From NCBI GenBank assembly GCA_032622095.1, contig CP136062.1, positions 164,880,590-164,944,589 of the forward strand: a stretch of 64,000 nt of DNA, given 5' to 3'. The notes beneath the pieces were generated by a model. The model saw only the letters and a program-made list of their open reading frames with translations. It searched no databases and was not told the DNA's origin. Made by a program: the position numbers and the translations under genes. Below are positions 47,000-60,204 of this stretch, piece after piece. The stretch comes from Siphonodentalium dalli (taxonomy: Eukaryota > Mollusca > Scaphopoda > Gadilida > Siphonodentaliidae). Positions within the stretch are counted from its first letter, which is position 1. Each line of letters opens with the position of its first letter.

Positions 47000-48230
47000 T
47001 TTTGAGTTTGGAGATTATTTTCATCGCAGTCTGTTAGGTATGGTAAGTACATACTAGTAGTCGTATTTGACGGTATACGAGATTTAAACGGGTATGAAAT
47101 AACGAAGACCCCGAACTATTGCCAATGCGATATTCAGCTACCATTGCACAGCCAGCTATTGAATGCATGGTCACTAAAATCAGTCATGAACCTGGTGGAT
47201 TCTGTAACTGCGTGTCTTTGTATTCTTCAGGTAAAACTGGTGAGGAAATGATGGCTTTTGTCTACATGTCTTGTATCAGGACTGCATGAACCATAACCAT
47301 GAAACCATACACTTTTAAACATGTCCCATTTGAACTGACACCAGAAAGATACAAAATATCTTTACTTGCAATCGGCATCAATCTTGAACGCTCTTTGACA
47401 TTTTCAATATTAGGTTATTACAGCAGAAACGCTCTTTATCATATGTAATCAAATTTTTTTTTTGTAGTTTTATGGTGTCAGCTTGGTTTGGGCCATCTTT
47501 AAAGTGCAGAAGGTTTCTTTCTTGACCTATTGGCTGTTATAGCTGAGTGCCTTTATATGTCATTAGAAAGCGTATGCAATCGTATATCATTTAATTCTAA
47601 TTAAAACTGCCGCGGTAACTTTGAACACTGTTTGTGTTTCTCTGTCGATATGTTTAAAACGCTCATGTTATGCTAGATCTGAATACTTCCAAAAACATGA
47701 CAAGAAGTACGTATAGTTCTCTCAAAATAAATGGTCTTTCTTTTTAATATGCACGCACATTGAAAACGCATGGATATTTGAAACAAGACAGTCAATGAAT
47801 GTGGGTAGCTCATCAGACTGTAAAGACTGAGCAGACTGGGACCCTGAAGACCATAAGATTACTTGTCAAAATCACATAACAATAAGTACACATGTAGTTC
47901 TAAACAAGAAAATAGCTAGGTCTCCGTTAAGCAGTGGGTGTCCACCTTGAAAGTTTCAACTGCACGCCCCTGATACCTCCCATCCCATGTAGTCCATAGC
48001 CTGTCTGTCGCCTACCAACTTAAGCAACCACACTCGCAAGTTTGTAAAAATTCCTTTGCACATATTGAATTCTTATAACTGATATCTCAAGCGTTCCCAA
48101 CTGTTGCAAAATTCCAACCTGACATTCCCCCCTTTTTTAATGGCTGACCCCATTCAACATATTTGAATCCAAACTCTCCATGGATCCTACACACCAAATG
48201 TCAATCTACTTATTTTTTAAACGTTACCCG
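47000..48230. other. Gene-free stretch
   Basis: No gene, RNA or repeat is identified beyond a short T-run near 47454. Confidence 0.4.
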
Positions 48231-48900
48231 GTCACCCGAGTACCACCCATACTCTATATAGGCTAAATATGCCTAATGGCTCTTGAGTAGAATACGTTTT
48301 AATGATTACCATGGGGAAGAGTTATGTCCTGGTCTAACCCCTATTTGACCTGGTGATCCTATTTGAACAAATCTAAATCTCAGTCACCTAAGGACCCTCC
48401 ATACAAAATATAAGCTAAATATGCTAAATGATTCTTGAAAAAATGTTTTAAGAATAACTATTGAGGTAAAGAATTATGTCCCTGGCTCTACCCCGATTTG
48501 ACACAGTGATCCAATTTGAACAAATCTGAATCATAGTCACCAAAAGACCATCCATACCAAATATATGCTGAATAGGCCTTGTATGTGTTTTAAGAAATAC
48601 TAGAGAGGGAACAAGTTGCGTCCCTGGCTCTACCCCTAGTAACCTGGTGAAAAAAATTGAATTCCTGTCATCCAAGGACTCTGAATACCAGATATAAGCT
48701 GAATTGGTCTGATGTTCTTGATAAGAACATTTGAAGAATTAATATTGGTGGACTGTGCCCTTATTTGACCCGGTGACCCGATTTGAAAAACAATATGTAT
48801 CACAGTCATCCAAGGACCCTCCATACCAAGTTTAAGCTGAATAGGTCTGATGGTTCTTGAGAAGAAGACTATAGCTCCACCAGAGATAAAAATTATGAGA
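48230..48900 (-). repeat. Molluscan-type tandem repeat, inverted copy 1
   Basis: Reverse complement of the unit at 62525-63050. Phrases such as TTTGACC(C/T)(G/A)GTGATCC(T/G)ATTTGAA, ACCCTCCATACCAAATATAA and GCCTGATGG recur about four to five times with roughly 130-150-bp spacing. Confidence 0.75.
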
Positions 48901-49492
48901 TGAGATAAGTTTCCCATATATAAAATTGAGTTAGAACACGGGTATTTATTTTTAATGTCAGACTCACACTTGGCATCATTTTTCTCCATTAATACAACAA
49001 ACTTAAGAATGTGGATTGCAAGTTATCATAGCCATTATGGGCCATTTATATACAAACAGCTAAAACTGTGACACAGGCATGGCATATTCCATTACTAGTA
49101 ACACAGAGGTATGGGATATTCCACACAGAGCTGTCACAACAAGCAGATTTATGTTGTCATTAAGGAAACATTCTGTCTCCTATATCTCAGATAGCTGTAT
49201 TTGCTGTTTACATATGTTCTGGATTTTAGAGTGATTTGCTGTTGGGACTCCAGGTACCTCTGAGGATGTTATAATGACAATAGTTTTTCATTTCTTTTAA
49301 CAAATTATATAAAAATTAAAAAAATCAATAAATAACAAAAACTAAATATTTGACCAAGCAGGACCAAGGAGTTGAATCTGAATTAAATTAAAAAATAAAA
49401 CTTTATTTAAAAAAATTTAAATATATATATTTTTTTAAATATTTTTTTTTAATTGAGCAAGGAGTTCAATCTAAATTTGTTTAATTTTGTTT

Positions 49493-49835
49493 AGTTATGT
49501 CCCTGGGTCCATCCACATTTGACCCAGTGACCTCATTTGAACAAATCTGAACCCCAGTCACCCAAGGACCCTTCATACCAAATATGAATCCATTCGGCCT
49601 GATGGCACTTGAAAATAAGTTGTTTTAAGAATTACTATGGAGGGAAAGAGTTATGGCACTGGCTTCTATTTGACCCAGTGATCTCATTTGAACAAAGCTG
49701 AATGTGGGTCACATAGGGAACGCCCACACCAAATATGAACCCAGATAATCAAAGAATTGTTGACGGACGAACGACGGACGAGGAGTGATGACCATAGCTC
49801 CTCCGGAGACTTCGTCTCGGGTGAGCTAAAAACTG
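49493..49835 (-). repeat. Molluscan-type tandem repeat, inverted copy 2 with AGCTCACC end
   Basis: Two more units of the same repeat, ending at CATAGCTCCTCCGGAGACTTCGTCTCGGGTGAGCTAAAA. That end is the inverse of the 5' end seen at 62529. An AT-rich tract (49300-49470) separates it from the first block. Confidence 0.75.
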
Positions 49836-50152
49836 GTGTTCAACGTTACCCATACGTTTTGGGTAAAACTGATATGAGGAGCATTTCTCATATAATGCTA
49901 CTGACATTCCAAATTATTGTGCTCAACACAAACCACTGGTGTTAGAATATATAGGTATCATGGATATAATACAAAATACTGCATGAAACTCATTTAAAAA
50001 AAAGGATATCTGTATCATGAATTATGAAGGACAAAACATTCCATAGGTGCCTTATCAAACAGAGCAAGGATATTATGGAATACCGGTAGCCTCCTTGTAG
50101 ACTGCAAACTCTAATTACCCGCATAGGATTTATCATGGTTTACCAAAAATAC

Positions 50153-50578
50153 TTAAAGGTACTCAATCCGATTCGATGGTCCCCATTTCATCAGAACAAC
50201 AACAACAATATTTTTTAAATGCCGCTTCAGTAATCAAAATCGGTTAATTACCCACAAAATAATGCTAACCAGTCAATTATTGTATACAATTGCCCAAAAC
50301 GTGTTATTTTGTTCAACGAAATTTTACCGGATTGTCACATATCTAACACCAAAGCCATTGATTTTAGAGTTATCCATCTTCATCCGCAATTGGTCTGAGA
50401 CCGTCTTCTCGTCGACTTTTTGCCAGTACCGGTGTGAAAATAATATATGTAAAAAATAAATATCTGATAACAGTAAGCTTTTATGGGTGGATTCCCCCAC
50501 TCGAATCAAATATGATTTACCCCCGAATCCAAAGAAATAGTCATTTCGGAGGCGTTGATTAGGATTGTGCATCTTTAA
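50153..50578 (+). mobile_element. TTAA-bounded MITE, family A, copy 3
   Basis: 426 bp, starting TTAAAGGTACTCAATCCGATTC and ending in a degenerate inverse, CTTTAA. Same orientation as the other copies. Best preserved at the 5' end. Confidence 0.8.
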
Positions 50579-50919
50579 AAAAACTCGGAATTGACTCACT
50601 TACAAATCTTATTTTATTACAGCATTATATAAAATGCTACAATTAGTATTACCGATACTCTATTTCATAAGAATAAAAAGATATGTATTAAAGGCACACG
50701 TACATGGCTATATTTATTAATATATCACAAATGAGCATTGTCGATTGTTATTAATATGCACACCACCCCTCCCCCATAGGCCTACCCTTTTTTACACTCC
50801 TGCATCCACAGTTTATCGTTATACATAATTATGCTATCAATATCTCAATAGTATAGGGCTCTGATATAAGGTACGACTTCAACACAGCCCCGTTGTAATT
50901 ATATATCATGTAATGATTA

Positions 50920-51108
50920 ACAATTACAATTATTTGATTTTGAGTTTATTATACTAGTAAATACGATTAATAATACGGTACTAAAAGTATTATATTTGTC
51001 ATCAAATACATCAGTTAGAAAAAAGTATTTGTATTGTATTGTAATCATCAAATTGGAAAGTAATTGTATCGTCATAAAACATGTAGGCATATAATCGCCC
51101 CATCCCTG
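50920..51108 (+). repeat. GTAATC/AATTAC-rich repeat relative
   Basis: Resembles 9005-9182 with the same ending (GGCATATAATCGCCCC) but is more diverged. Confidence 0.45.
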
Positions 51109-51209
51109 ATTAATAGTATCACAGGCCTGAACTGTGATCTGCTGAAGTTCAACTTTACTCTTATAATGGAGTGTCCGGATTATAAGATCTTACCGTGCGA
51201 CGACACAGT

Positions 51210-51633
51210 TTAAAGGTACCGTACTCAATCCGATTATATCGATGGTCCCCATATAATCAGATTCCAACAACAAACTTTTTGAAATGCCACTTCAGTTACC
51301 AGAATCGATTAATTTCCCAATAATAATGCTAACCACAGTCCACTATAGTATAAAATTGCCCAAAACTTGTTATTTATCAAGATTTTGTGCAATGAAATTT
51401 TGCCGGTTTGTCAAATATCTGACACAAAAAGCCACTTGATTTTAGAGTTATCCATCTCCATCCGTTATTTGGTCTTCTCGTCGACTTTTACTGGGTCACT
51501 CAATATTCCAGGTGGTGAAAAGGGTTCCTCGACTAGAATAAAATATTTTTACCCCCCCCCCCCCCCCCCCCCTGAAGCCAAATAAATAGTTATAAATTGA
51601 GGGGTGCTTTGCAATCGGATTGAGTGCCTTTAA
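51210..51633 (+). mobile_element. TTAA-bounded MITE, family A, copy 4
   Basis: 424 bp, starting TTAAAGGTACC...ACTCAATCCGATT and ending AATCGGATTGAGTGCCTTTAA. These ends are a clean inverted pair apart from a small insertion. It contains a poly-C run near 51551-51572. Confidence 0.85.
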
Positions 51634-52590
51634 CGCTAAGTCTATCGAACCACAATTGCACTTGTTTTTATGAACGCGCGAGATGTGTACTTTTCAAACA
51701 GAATTGTCAACGCGGAAGTGAATCATAACTGGTAGGGTCTATATCAGCCCCCCGCTTCTACGGTATAGGGGATATATTGACCAATGAGAAATCAGTTAGG
51801 GGGGTGTCACGTGTTGTTTATGGGTGTTGCCAAAAGTCGACGAAGGAGGTCAATGTTGTCACGTGATATTTTAAAACACAACACAGAATGGCGGATCAAT
51901 TGTTGTGAATTTGTATTCAATTTCAAACAGATATTTTCCATGCAGGCCATGCTCCTTAAGGGTTTTACGGTATCTGATGGAAGACAGACATTTTTAGGTT
52001 AACTATGGCTCAGTTTTCAGTGCCACAGACTGACAGAGGTCACACACAAAAAGAAATTAACGTCGTAAGTCGTAACTTCGTAAGATTTTTCCAATTATTT
52101 CGAATTTTCAATAGAATTAGACTGACAACCAACCATTTTTAGTGCTCGAAATTCAAAGTTAGTCACGGCAATAACATATTGTAAGCAATGTCGTGTGAAA
52201 TAACCGTGGCAAAATGATTGTGTGAAATCTAACATGCCACAGCATTAATTAAATTTGCCGTCGGATATTTCCTAATTTCCATTGTTGTTGTACGATCTAA
52301 TTTCTGTTATTTCTGACCTTTTCCATCATTTTAAGCAGTGGTCACTAAGTTTGTCACATCTTAAATTCAACTGGAATAGTTGATGAGATAAGATGTAATA
52401 TAGACTCTTATGTTGTACCAGCGATGTATATATACGTCCATGGTTGTACGGACAACCTGTGAAATGGGTAGACACTCCGCTAACTGTTCGGTCCAACTCT
52501 GGGCCACGACGTAACTCTTCCGCCATCAGAGTCCAGTAAGGCTGAAGGAGTCACTCTCACCAAAAAATGTGCTGAAGGGTACACAGGGTT

Positions 52591-54100
52591 TTAACACGTT
52601 GAGTGCCACTACGAGTTATCTTGTAGTTCGCAACCTTCGCAGGTTGCCACTTGCCACTACGAGTTATCTCGTAGTGGTTTCCATGTCGTGTAACTGACAA
52701 ACGGAAGCAGTGGAATAGGTCGATACACCACGAAAACCCGCCTCGGAACATCAGAACTCTGATTTTATCAAATAAATAGTGTGGCTCCGCACCATCAGCA
52801 CATATATTCTACTCAAAATGGTCCAGTTGTTAGTGAATACAGCTGACACTGTCTCACTGAGTGACCACCAGAGGCAGTCGTGTGTGGGCAATTAGACTGG
52901 GGTTTTGGTATTCAATAGACTGACAATGTTCACGCATGCAAACAAAGTAAGGGGGTGGATATTCACAATGTACAAACATGCGAAGGCAGTTTCGAACTTT
53001 CGAGGAATGGTTACATCGTTGTGTTTCAACACATTGAAACTTCGCACAACCACCCACACACGTCACACAGGCCTGCCAAATCTGTTCCCTCTCACTCATG
53101 TGCGAGTGGACGCATCCAACACAAGATAAGCGGATAATCCATGACGTTATATGCGCGTATACATTGTGCGGCTCCATTTGGGGGCTAGGTATTTTATTAT
53201 TTATAATACAAGTAAAGCGGAACAATTATTCCCCAAAACTACATTTTACCCACTTCCGAACGTGTTGGACAATGGAAAGCGTAGCAATTACCGTACTTTA
53301 GACGTCATGCAGTTCATCGAACTGTTCTACTTACGTAGGTACGGATAAATGGTTTTGTGTAGCATAGAGGTTTACAGTAAAGGGTGACTGACTTACTTCC
53401 AGATGGATGGATTATATGGAGTTACATGTAGCACACTCCTGAATGTGCAGGGATCTATTTGACTACTGCTGCATGGTTGTTTTAATTTTGTGCTGACAAT
53501 TCTTCCAACACTATTATTTTGGGCTGTACTTTGGAACCCCATAGCATAGGCCTAAATCAGACTAAATGGGCGATAACTTACAATACCCGAAACAACAGAA
53601 GATGCATGCTCGTAGTCATTACTGTATGGACGAAATAAACTCATCCTCACAGGAAACAAGTTCACCCGATTCCACTTCGGATTCGCTGTCTGTAGCATGC
53701 ATGCTCAATTGCTCATATATATAAGTAATTTGCTCCGCCGTGCATCAGCCACAATTTAACTATATAACGAGCTATAACCTCCACAAGGACTCCCACACCT
53801 CCATAAATATGCTTACCACCAAAATAACTTGTTTGGGTTACATTCTACTTCATATTTGTTGCTCAAACGTGTCCAATTGTGTCTACGAGATAACTCGTAG
53901 TTGGCACTGGTGGTGGGAATACCCAAATTTCTTCCGCCAGTGCCGGCTACGAGTTATCTCGTAGTACTATCAATCGCTGTTTCTGTCATCCAATTTTTGC
54001 TTCATTGAAGCCAAATTATGGTCTACTAAGGGTATCTATCTTGCCACGATTTGGCCAACTGGCAAGATTACTAATTGATTTCTGGCACTCAACGTGTTAA
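52591..54100. mobile_element. piggyBac-type non-autonomous transposon
   Basis: 1,510 bp including TTAA at both ends. The left end is TTAACACGTTGAGTGCCACT and the right end is the inverse of TTAACACGTTGAGTGCCAGA. Next to each end lie palindromes of type CTACGAGTTATCTCGTAG (about 52608, 52656, 53882, 53950), two per side. TTAA targets and CACGTTGAGTGCC-like ends fit known piggyBac termini. Interior frames (for example 52854-53225, minus) do not resemble the DDD transposase, so it depends on another source. Confidence 0.82.
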
Positions 54101-54104
54101 TTAA

Positions 54105-56800
54105 AATGTACACAGGTTTGTGATCGGCATTAACACCGGCCATTACGAAATGTGTTTCATTTGTCCCTTACCCTGACCCTATCCGGAACATGGTGATACA
54201 GTTCAGGACTCGATGAGGCAAGTGGGAATGCGGAAAGTGACCTAAAGCCTAACCCTGTCCCTGACCATAACCATAAACATGACTGGCATGGACAGGATAT
54301 TCAACCTTTTCCCATGACTGAGACGGTAATGGGGTGGCAATTGATTGGACATCGTTGTGATGAGATGGGACATGACAAGTTGGGTGGGATCCTAGACTGA
54401 CTGGGGTGGGATGGTAAATTATGGGTTGGGTTTACCCAAGTGTTAAGCGAACCCTAACCTTGACCTAACGCTAATCAAAACTGGGATGGCCCAACCCATC
54501 GCACCATTTATTTGGTCAATACCGAATGTTTCCGATTAAGGAATATGCGTATACAGTGTAATGGTGAGGTTATTGTCAAATTCGCACTGAACTGTATAGC
54601 ATACTGAGTCGTACTGACCAATGATATAATTTCTTGTGCCATATAGCGGTAGTTATAGGAACATTAGGCTATGCTGTATTTTAAGCACATTTATATATTG
54701 ATGTATCTCAAGATATTTTCTCGAGATGTGTTTGTCGATACCTAGAGTTGTGTATGTCGAGATCTTGAGAAAATAACTAGAGATTTCATCATACCGGTAA
54801 TATGTTGAGATCACGATAACGTCGAGATCTCAAAATGCGTATGTCGAAATCTTGAGATTTAGTCGAGATCTCGAGATGTATTTGTAATATGTTGAGATGT
54901 CAAAATAATATCTGGAGGGAAAAAATGTTTGCTCTGTGCCAAGAAAGCTCACTAAAAATGATCAATCTGTTTTTCAGGACTTTGAAGTTGCATTGAATGA
55001 CAACTGACTTTGAAGTAGGAATGTGCCAGAAAGCAGCTCGGAGTTTTCGCCAAAATTGACACACACGTATGTAACTTCCACTGTGTTCAGGTTGTTTGGC
55101 TGTTGATGAGCCGGTCCAAAGCCAGGAAAAAATTATGCTGGTAGTTTTTTTTCTAATATTAATTAAGCACACATCGGTGTAACAATATTTCCTGTTTCTT
55201 AATCCCCTATTTGTGAAAAACCAAGAAAGCTACAAAGTGATGTAATCCCCTTTGACACCAAACAATGTGGCAAACTGTTGGACACAGAGAATGACACTTG
55301 TTTAATGCAAATGCCATGCATGACACTAACCTACATAGTGTGTCGATTTCTCTTGGGGTCTGACTACTCTGGGGATAACTTTGTTAAAGGTTGACTTCTC
55401 CAGATACCATTGGAAGGACTGTCTATGTATATTTTTAAACTCATATCATGGGGTAGCCTTTATACTGATATTTTTTTTGTGTTTTAATAACCCTCCCCGA
55501 CACAACCCTGTGTCAGAGTGTGAGGCATTGTAATTTGGGCATCTATTAACCACAATATTGCATTACCTGTACATATCATTGAGATGACTAGAGTATACAT
55601 AAGTTCTAAAGTTAAAATAGGGCCTAAACATGGACATGGGGATATCCAGTGGAGCAATCCTGAACACATGAATTTTAAATTGGGGTTCTATAACTTCTAT
55701 TCCATCTGAAATAACATGGCAAAAGCCATCTGTTGACCATTGCAACAGAAAACATGTATGATATAAATATTGTAACTTTGCTTCGTAAAATTTTATCATC
55801 AATATACATTTGCCCATGTATGTTCGACATTAGAATTTGTCTGGCAAATATCACATATACGCCTATGTGAATGTTTTGTGGTTAGGCCATTCCCATGATA
55901 TTTCAATGGACACTATATACTGGTATTGTGAATTGTGGTTCCTTCTGTTATAAATGCATGACCCAAAGCAAAAGGCAGAAAGACATGTATGAGGAATGAA
56001 TAAATTAATTTAGATCAACCAAATTGGTGGCATTGTGGAATAGTGTTAGGGTAAAAATAAAAATGAATTTTACTTTCACTGTAAATTACTGCCAAATTTG
56101 TCTAAAATAAAATGCTATTCATTACTATATATGTAAATGCTTAAAATCACTATATTTTTATCATTTTGATTTCCAGAATCTGACTGGGATATCTCACTGA
56201 TATGACTCTGGGTTTGTCCGTCGGGATCATATGGAACACCAGTTCAAAACATCATTAACATGGGAATTTTTGATGTTCTGATAGGTCACAGAGAACTTTA
56301 AGTAAAACAAATAACACAGGTAATATGTTTCTTAGTTTCTACGTTCTCCTTAATAATATATTTCACAGTAGGTGAAGGTCTCAGATATAGATTCCATCAT
56401 TAGATGATTTGTTTCAGCCAATTTTGCTTTGGATTTTTCCCTGGGCAATCAAATAAATTCTTTAAAGGTCCCTTTTAGAACATAAAAAATTTCCCATGTT
56501 TTGAACTGTTGAAATATGATCACCATGGGCACAGCCGAGTAGAGATTCATGGCATGATCTATGTTAGAACTTGCTCACTGTCACGTTAGTGTACCGTTAC
56601 TTGTGTGCTTTTTTACAAACACAATAATAGGTACTAATTTATATGAAATCTCCGTTTATTACTTTATAATGTCAGCTTTGGATTTTTTTTCTCCAGGAAA
56701 AGTTTAAACATTAAACCCATTATTATGGTTCTTTTAGCAGCCCTTTAAATAGACTAACATCTCTATCATATTAGCAGACCTAAACTTCGTCTCTGCCCTC
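54105..56800. other. Gene-free stretch with a CGAGATCTCGAGA repeat
   Basis: 54706-54900 is rich in GTCGAGATCTCGAGAT-type words in both orientations, a short self-complementary repeat. TGGGATGG/GGTTGGG-rich DNA near 54330-54500 is low complexity. Nothing else is supportable. Confidence 0.5.
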
Positions 56801-56804
56801 TAAT

Positions 56805-56880
56805 ATATAAGGCCTAACAAAAAAATACGTTTGTTTCCGCTAACGAGCTGAAAAAAATTAGGGTAGGTAGGTAGGCTTAA
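56805..56880 (+). repeat. Dispersed repeat end, AAGGCCTAACAAAAAAATACG type
   Basis: TAAGGCCTAACAAAAAAATACGTTTGTTTCCGCTAA, then AGGGTAGGTAGGTAGG. The first part recurs in inverse at 60167-60202 (TTAGCGGACACAAACGTCTT...). A same-orientation degenerate copy is at 58955-59030. The outer two may be inverted ends of one decayed element of about 3.4 kb. Confidence 0.5.
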
Positions 56881-57449
56881 CTACTTTTTTTTGGTTAACT
56901 TTTTTTTTCTTCAGTATCTTTAAAAATAACTGTATAATACTTGTCAATAACCCAAACTATGCACTTCTAAGCCCCAATCATGTTAACCCAGATGACAGAG
57001 AAACTATAAACTCCTATTCAATCTAACATATGCTTTAATATTTACTAGTCTACATACTAATATAGTCTTTGATAATCCTAATATTTCCCATATGGTCTGG
57101 CGACAACTGGAGTCAGTCCAGCACCACTGCACTGTTCACATATTGGAGTGACCGTCTTGTACCGATCTCTTAATGATGGCTTCAGAACACCACCTTCTCC
57201 TCCACATTCAGTGAAGGATCTAGGTATTTTTTGAGGACACTGATATGCCAAAGGCATAACCTGAATGCCTGAGCGGAGGAAGGTTTGGGAGCGGTGACCC
57301 CCCCCCTGCTGATGGTGGGGGTTCTCACCCTGGAAATTTTTTGAAAATCCATTGCATTTAGAGCTAATCTAGGGCAGAGTCATTATTTTGAATTTTACTG
57401 AGAGGTCAATTTGATCAAGTTTCTCAAACATAACTTTGGAAATTTGTTA

Positions 57450-58315
57450 TACCCCTTTTAAAAAAAAGGGGGGTATACTGTTTTTCACCCGTCCGTCCGT
57501 GCATCCATCCATACGTCTGTCCGATGTCTGTTCATGTCATAACTTGAACAGTAGTACTCGGATCTCTATGAAATTAGGTATGGATGTTCACTACTATGAG
57601 GACATTAAATAGAGGGTTCCATCGTTTTGTTCGGATTTTCTATTCTAGAGTGTTTCATCTTTGTTTATCTGGAAATGTTGGCATTTTGGTCTGTCTGGGG
57701 TCTGTTCATGTCGTAACTTCAACAGTTGTGCTGTGATCTCAATGAAAATTGGTATGGATGTTCACTACTATGAGGACATTAAAAAGAGGGTTCCATCGTT
57801 TTGTTCGAATTTTCCATTCTAGACTTATACATCTTTGTTTATCTGGAAATATTGGCGTTTTGGTCCGTCTGGTGTCTGTTCATGTCGTAACGTCAACAGT
57901 TGTGCTGGGATCTCAATGAAATTTGGTACGGATGTTCACTACTAGGAGGACATTCAATAGAGGGTTCCATTGTTCTGTTCCGCTTTTCCATTCTAGAGTT
58001 ATTCATCTTTGTTTTTCTGGAAATGTTGGCTGTTTGGTCCATCCGACGTCTGTTCTGAGGTCATAACTTGAACAGTAATGCTCAGATCTCAATGAAATTT
58101 TGTATGGATGTTCACCACTATGAGGACATTTAATGGCACATTCAACTGTTTTGTTTTTGTTTTTTGTTTTATAGTTATTCATCTTTGTTTACATGAAAAT
58201 GCTGATTTTTTGGGTCCATCTGTCTGAGTATAGCAATCATAAGTTATAGATATGCCCACATCAGGCGGTATGCGCTATGTGGGTATGCACCGGACAACAG
58301 TCGATCTCTTGTTTT
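57450..58315 (+). repeat. Tandem repeat, about 175-bp period, four and a half copies
   Basis: Begins GGGGGGTATACTGTTTTTCACCC and a TCCGTCCGTCC-like run. The phrase TCTGTTCATGTC(A/G)TAACTT then recurs near 57525, 57700, 57874 and 58049. A truncated start of the same family enters the window end at 63945. Confidence 0.85.
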
Positions 58316-60021
58316 ATATGTATGGATTGGAAATGCTTATACGATATTGTCAGATATCTTTTGGTGCAATGGACTATGATTATCCTGCTTGAAATGAGAC
58401 TTACCATTATCACTCTAATTCATATAATAGGCTATTTTGTAAAATTCAAGTGAGTCACTGTCAGTCACATACATAATATACTACATGTAGTACAGAAACA
58501 ATGTCTATTAAGTTAGTAATTACTATTTATAGTACTAATCTCTATGTTAATTTTTCATTTGGTATTATGATATCCCACCTGATAACCAGGTTGATTTGAT
58601 CAAATTGTTAATGTTCCTGTACTGTATTTGATTGAAATACTGAAGGCTGAATGATAACAAACCTGAACTGAAACTATTTGAAGTTTTCACAGATGAAAGC
58701 TATATAAAGCCAAACATACTTTACAGTGCGGTATGATTCCAACTGTTAAACTTAAATCTTTTTGTAAACTTAAATTTCTTATGGCAATATATATAAATAT
58801 ATCAATGTTTTGCATCTTGTTATGATATGAATTGGGACCTAAATTTAAAAAAAAAAAAATGTTTTTTTTTGTTTTTTTTTGGTCCGATTTTTTTTTTTTT
58901 TTTGCAATGGCAATAAAAAGTTTAGGGTCGGGGGTTTAAAATAGGGTCGGTCGGGTTAGGCCAAAAAAAATAAATTATTTGTTTCCTATTACGGTGCCAA
59001 AAAATCCAGGTAGGTAGGTAGGGATTTTTTTTTTTTTTGTAATATTTTTTTATTTTTTCCCCGAACAGTTAAGAAGTACATTAATGCTTACTCTTTATAC
59101 TTGTGTTAAGGCTGTCCATGTATATTGCAAGTAAACAGCTAATGTAGCACAATAATATGATAAGTATTGTCAATGTGAACAAACAAATGCCACCCAGGCA
59201 CTCAATTATGCAGCTCTCTTGTAATTATTCTCTCAGTTTAGATTGTGGTGGCACATCTTTCTCAAGGCACAATATTGACATATCAACAGGCCCAAGACAT
59301 ACACTATTACTTTATAATAACATAACTTGTATGATATTAATTCAAACCTCACTTAAATATTTGGTCATACACCTCAGTACCTAAGACACATATCTCACAT
59401 GCACCTCAGACACATTGCACAGGGTGTAAATGTTCCTCAGACATCCCTCAACTGCACTGAAATATAAAGTCCCACACCAGACTGAAAATGGTACCACAGG
59501 CCACACCTTGACTGAGGTACCACACCTCAGCATTCAAATTGGCATATGCATGCTTGTAAGTTTTATATACCCAAACAAACCAGTAGATAATTTCATGTGC
59601 TTTTTAGTGCCCATCCCAGAAGGGTGTTTGATATGGTAGACATGCAGTCATCTTTATACTGTCTGTATACATACTAGTAACTATGCCTGAACACTATGAA
59701 TCCTTGATTGACTGGGGAGAGGAACTTTAAATTCTGATATAGAAAGTCTTCTACATGTATATTGCTCTCTAGCAGATAAGACTTTTTCCCATAAGACATG
59801 GGAGTTGAACAAACAAGATTACCACAGGCAGGTTTTAAAGACTGCAGATTTATTGGTGAGATTGGGATTCATCTGCAACCACAAATGGACATGTATTTTA
59901 ATAGAAGTAAATTGTTTTTGAAAATTCCATCTAAAATTATTGCTGCTTAATGTAAACATAGTATATAGTATATATTTAACGATTTTGATGTGTTTACATG
60001 CCAATGACATGCATTAAAAAT

Positions 60022-60058
<37 letters not shown>

Positions 60059-60200
60059 GGTCGAAATTTTTTGATTTGGGTTGAAATTTGAAAAAAAAAG
60101 TCCAGGTCGGCCCAATTTCGGCAGGTCGGTCGGGTAACCGGAAACACAGATGTTTTTTTGTTTGGCCTTAGCGGACACAAACGTCTTTTTTGTTTAGGCC
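58316..60200. other. Gene-free, homopolymer-rich stretch
   Basis: Long A and T runs at 58845-58905, 59025-59050 and 60022-60057. 58900-59045 and 60058-60202 are related to the 56805 repeat (GGTCGGTCGGGT, AGGCC(T)AAACAAAAAA). No gene is seen; frames here are short. Confidence 0.45.
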
Positions 60201-60204
60201 TAAT

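Noticed and set aside
52854-53225. Possible transposase gene inside the piggyBac-type element
   Set aside because: 123 codons with no DDD motif or resemblance to piggyBac transposase.
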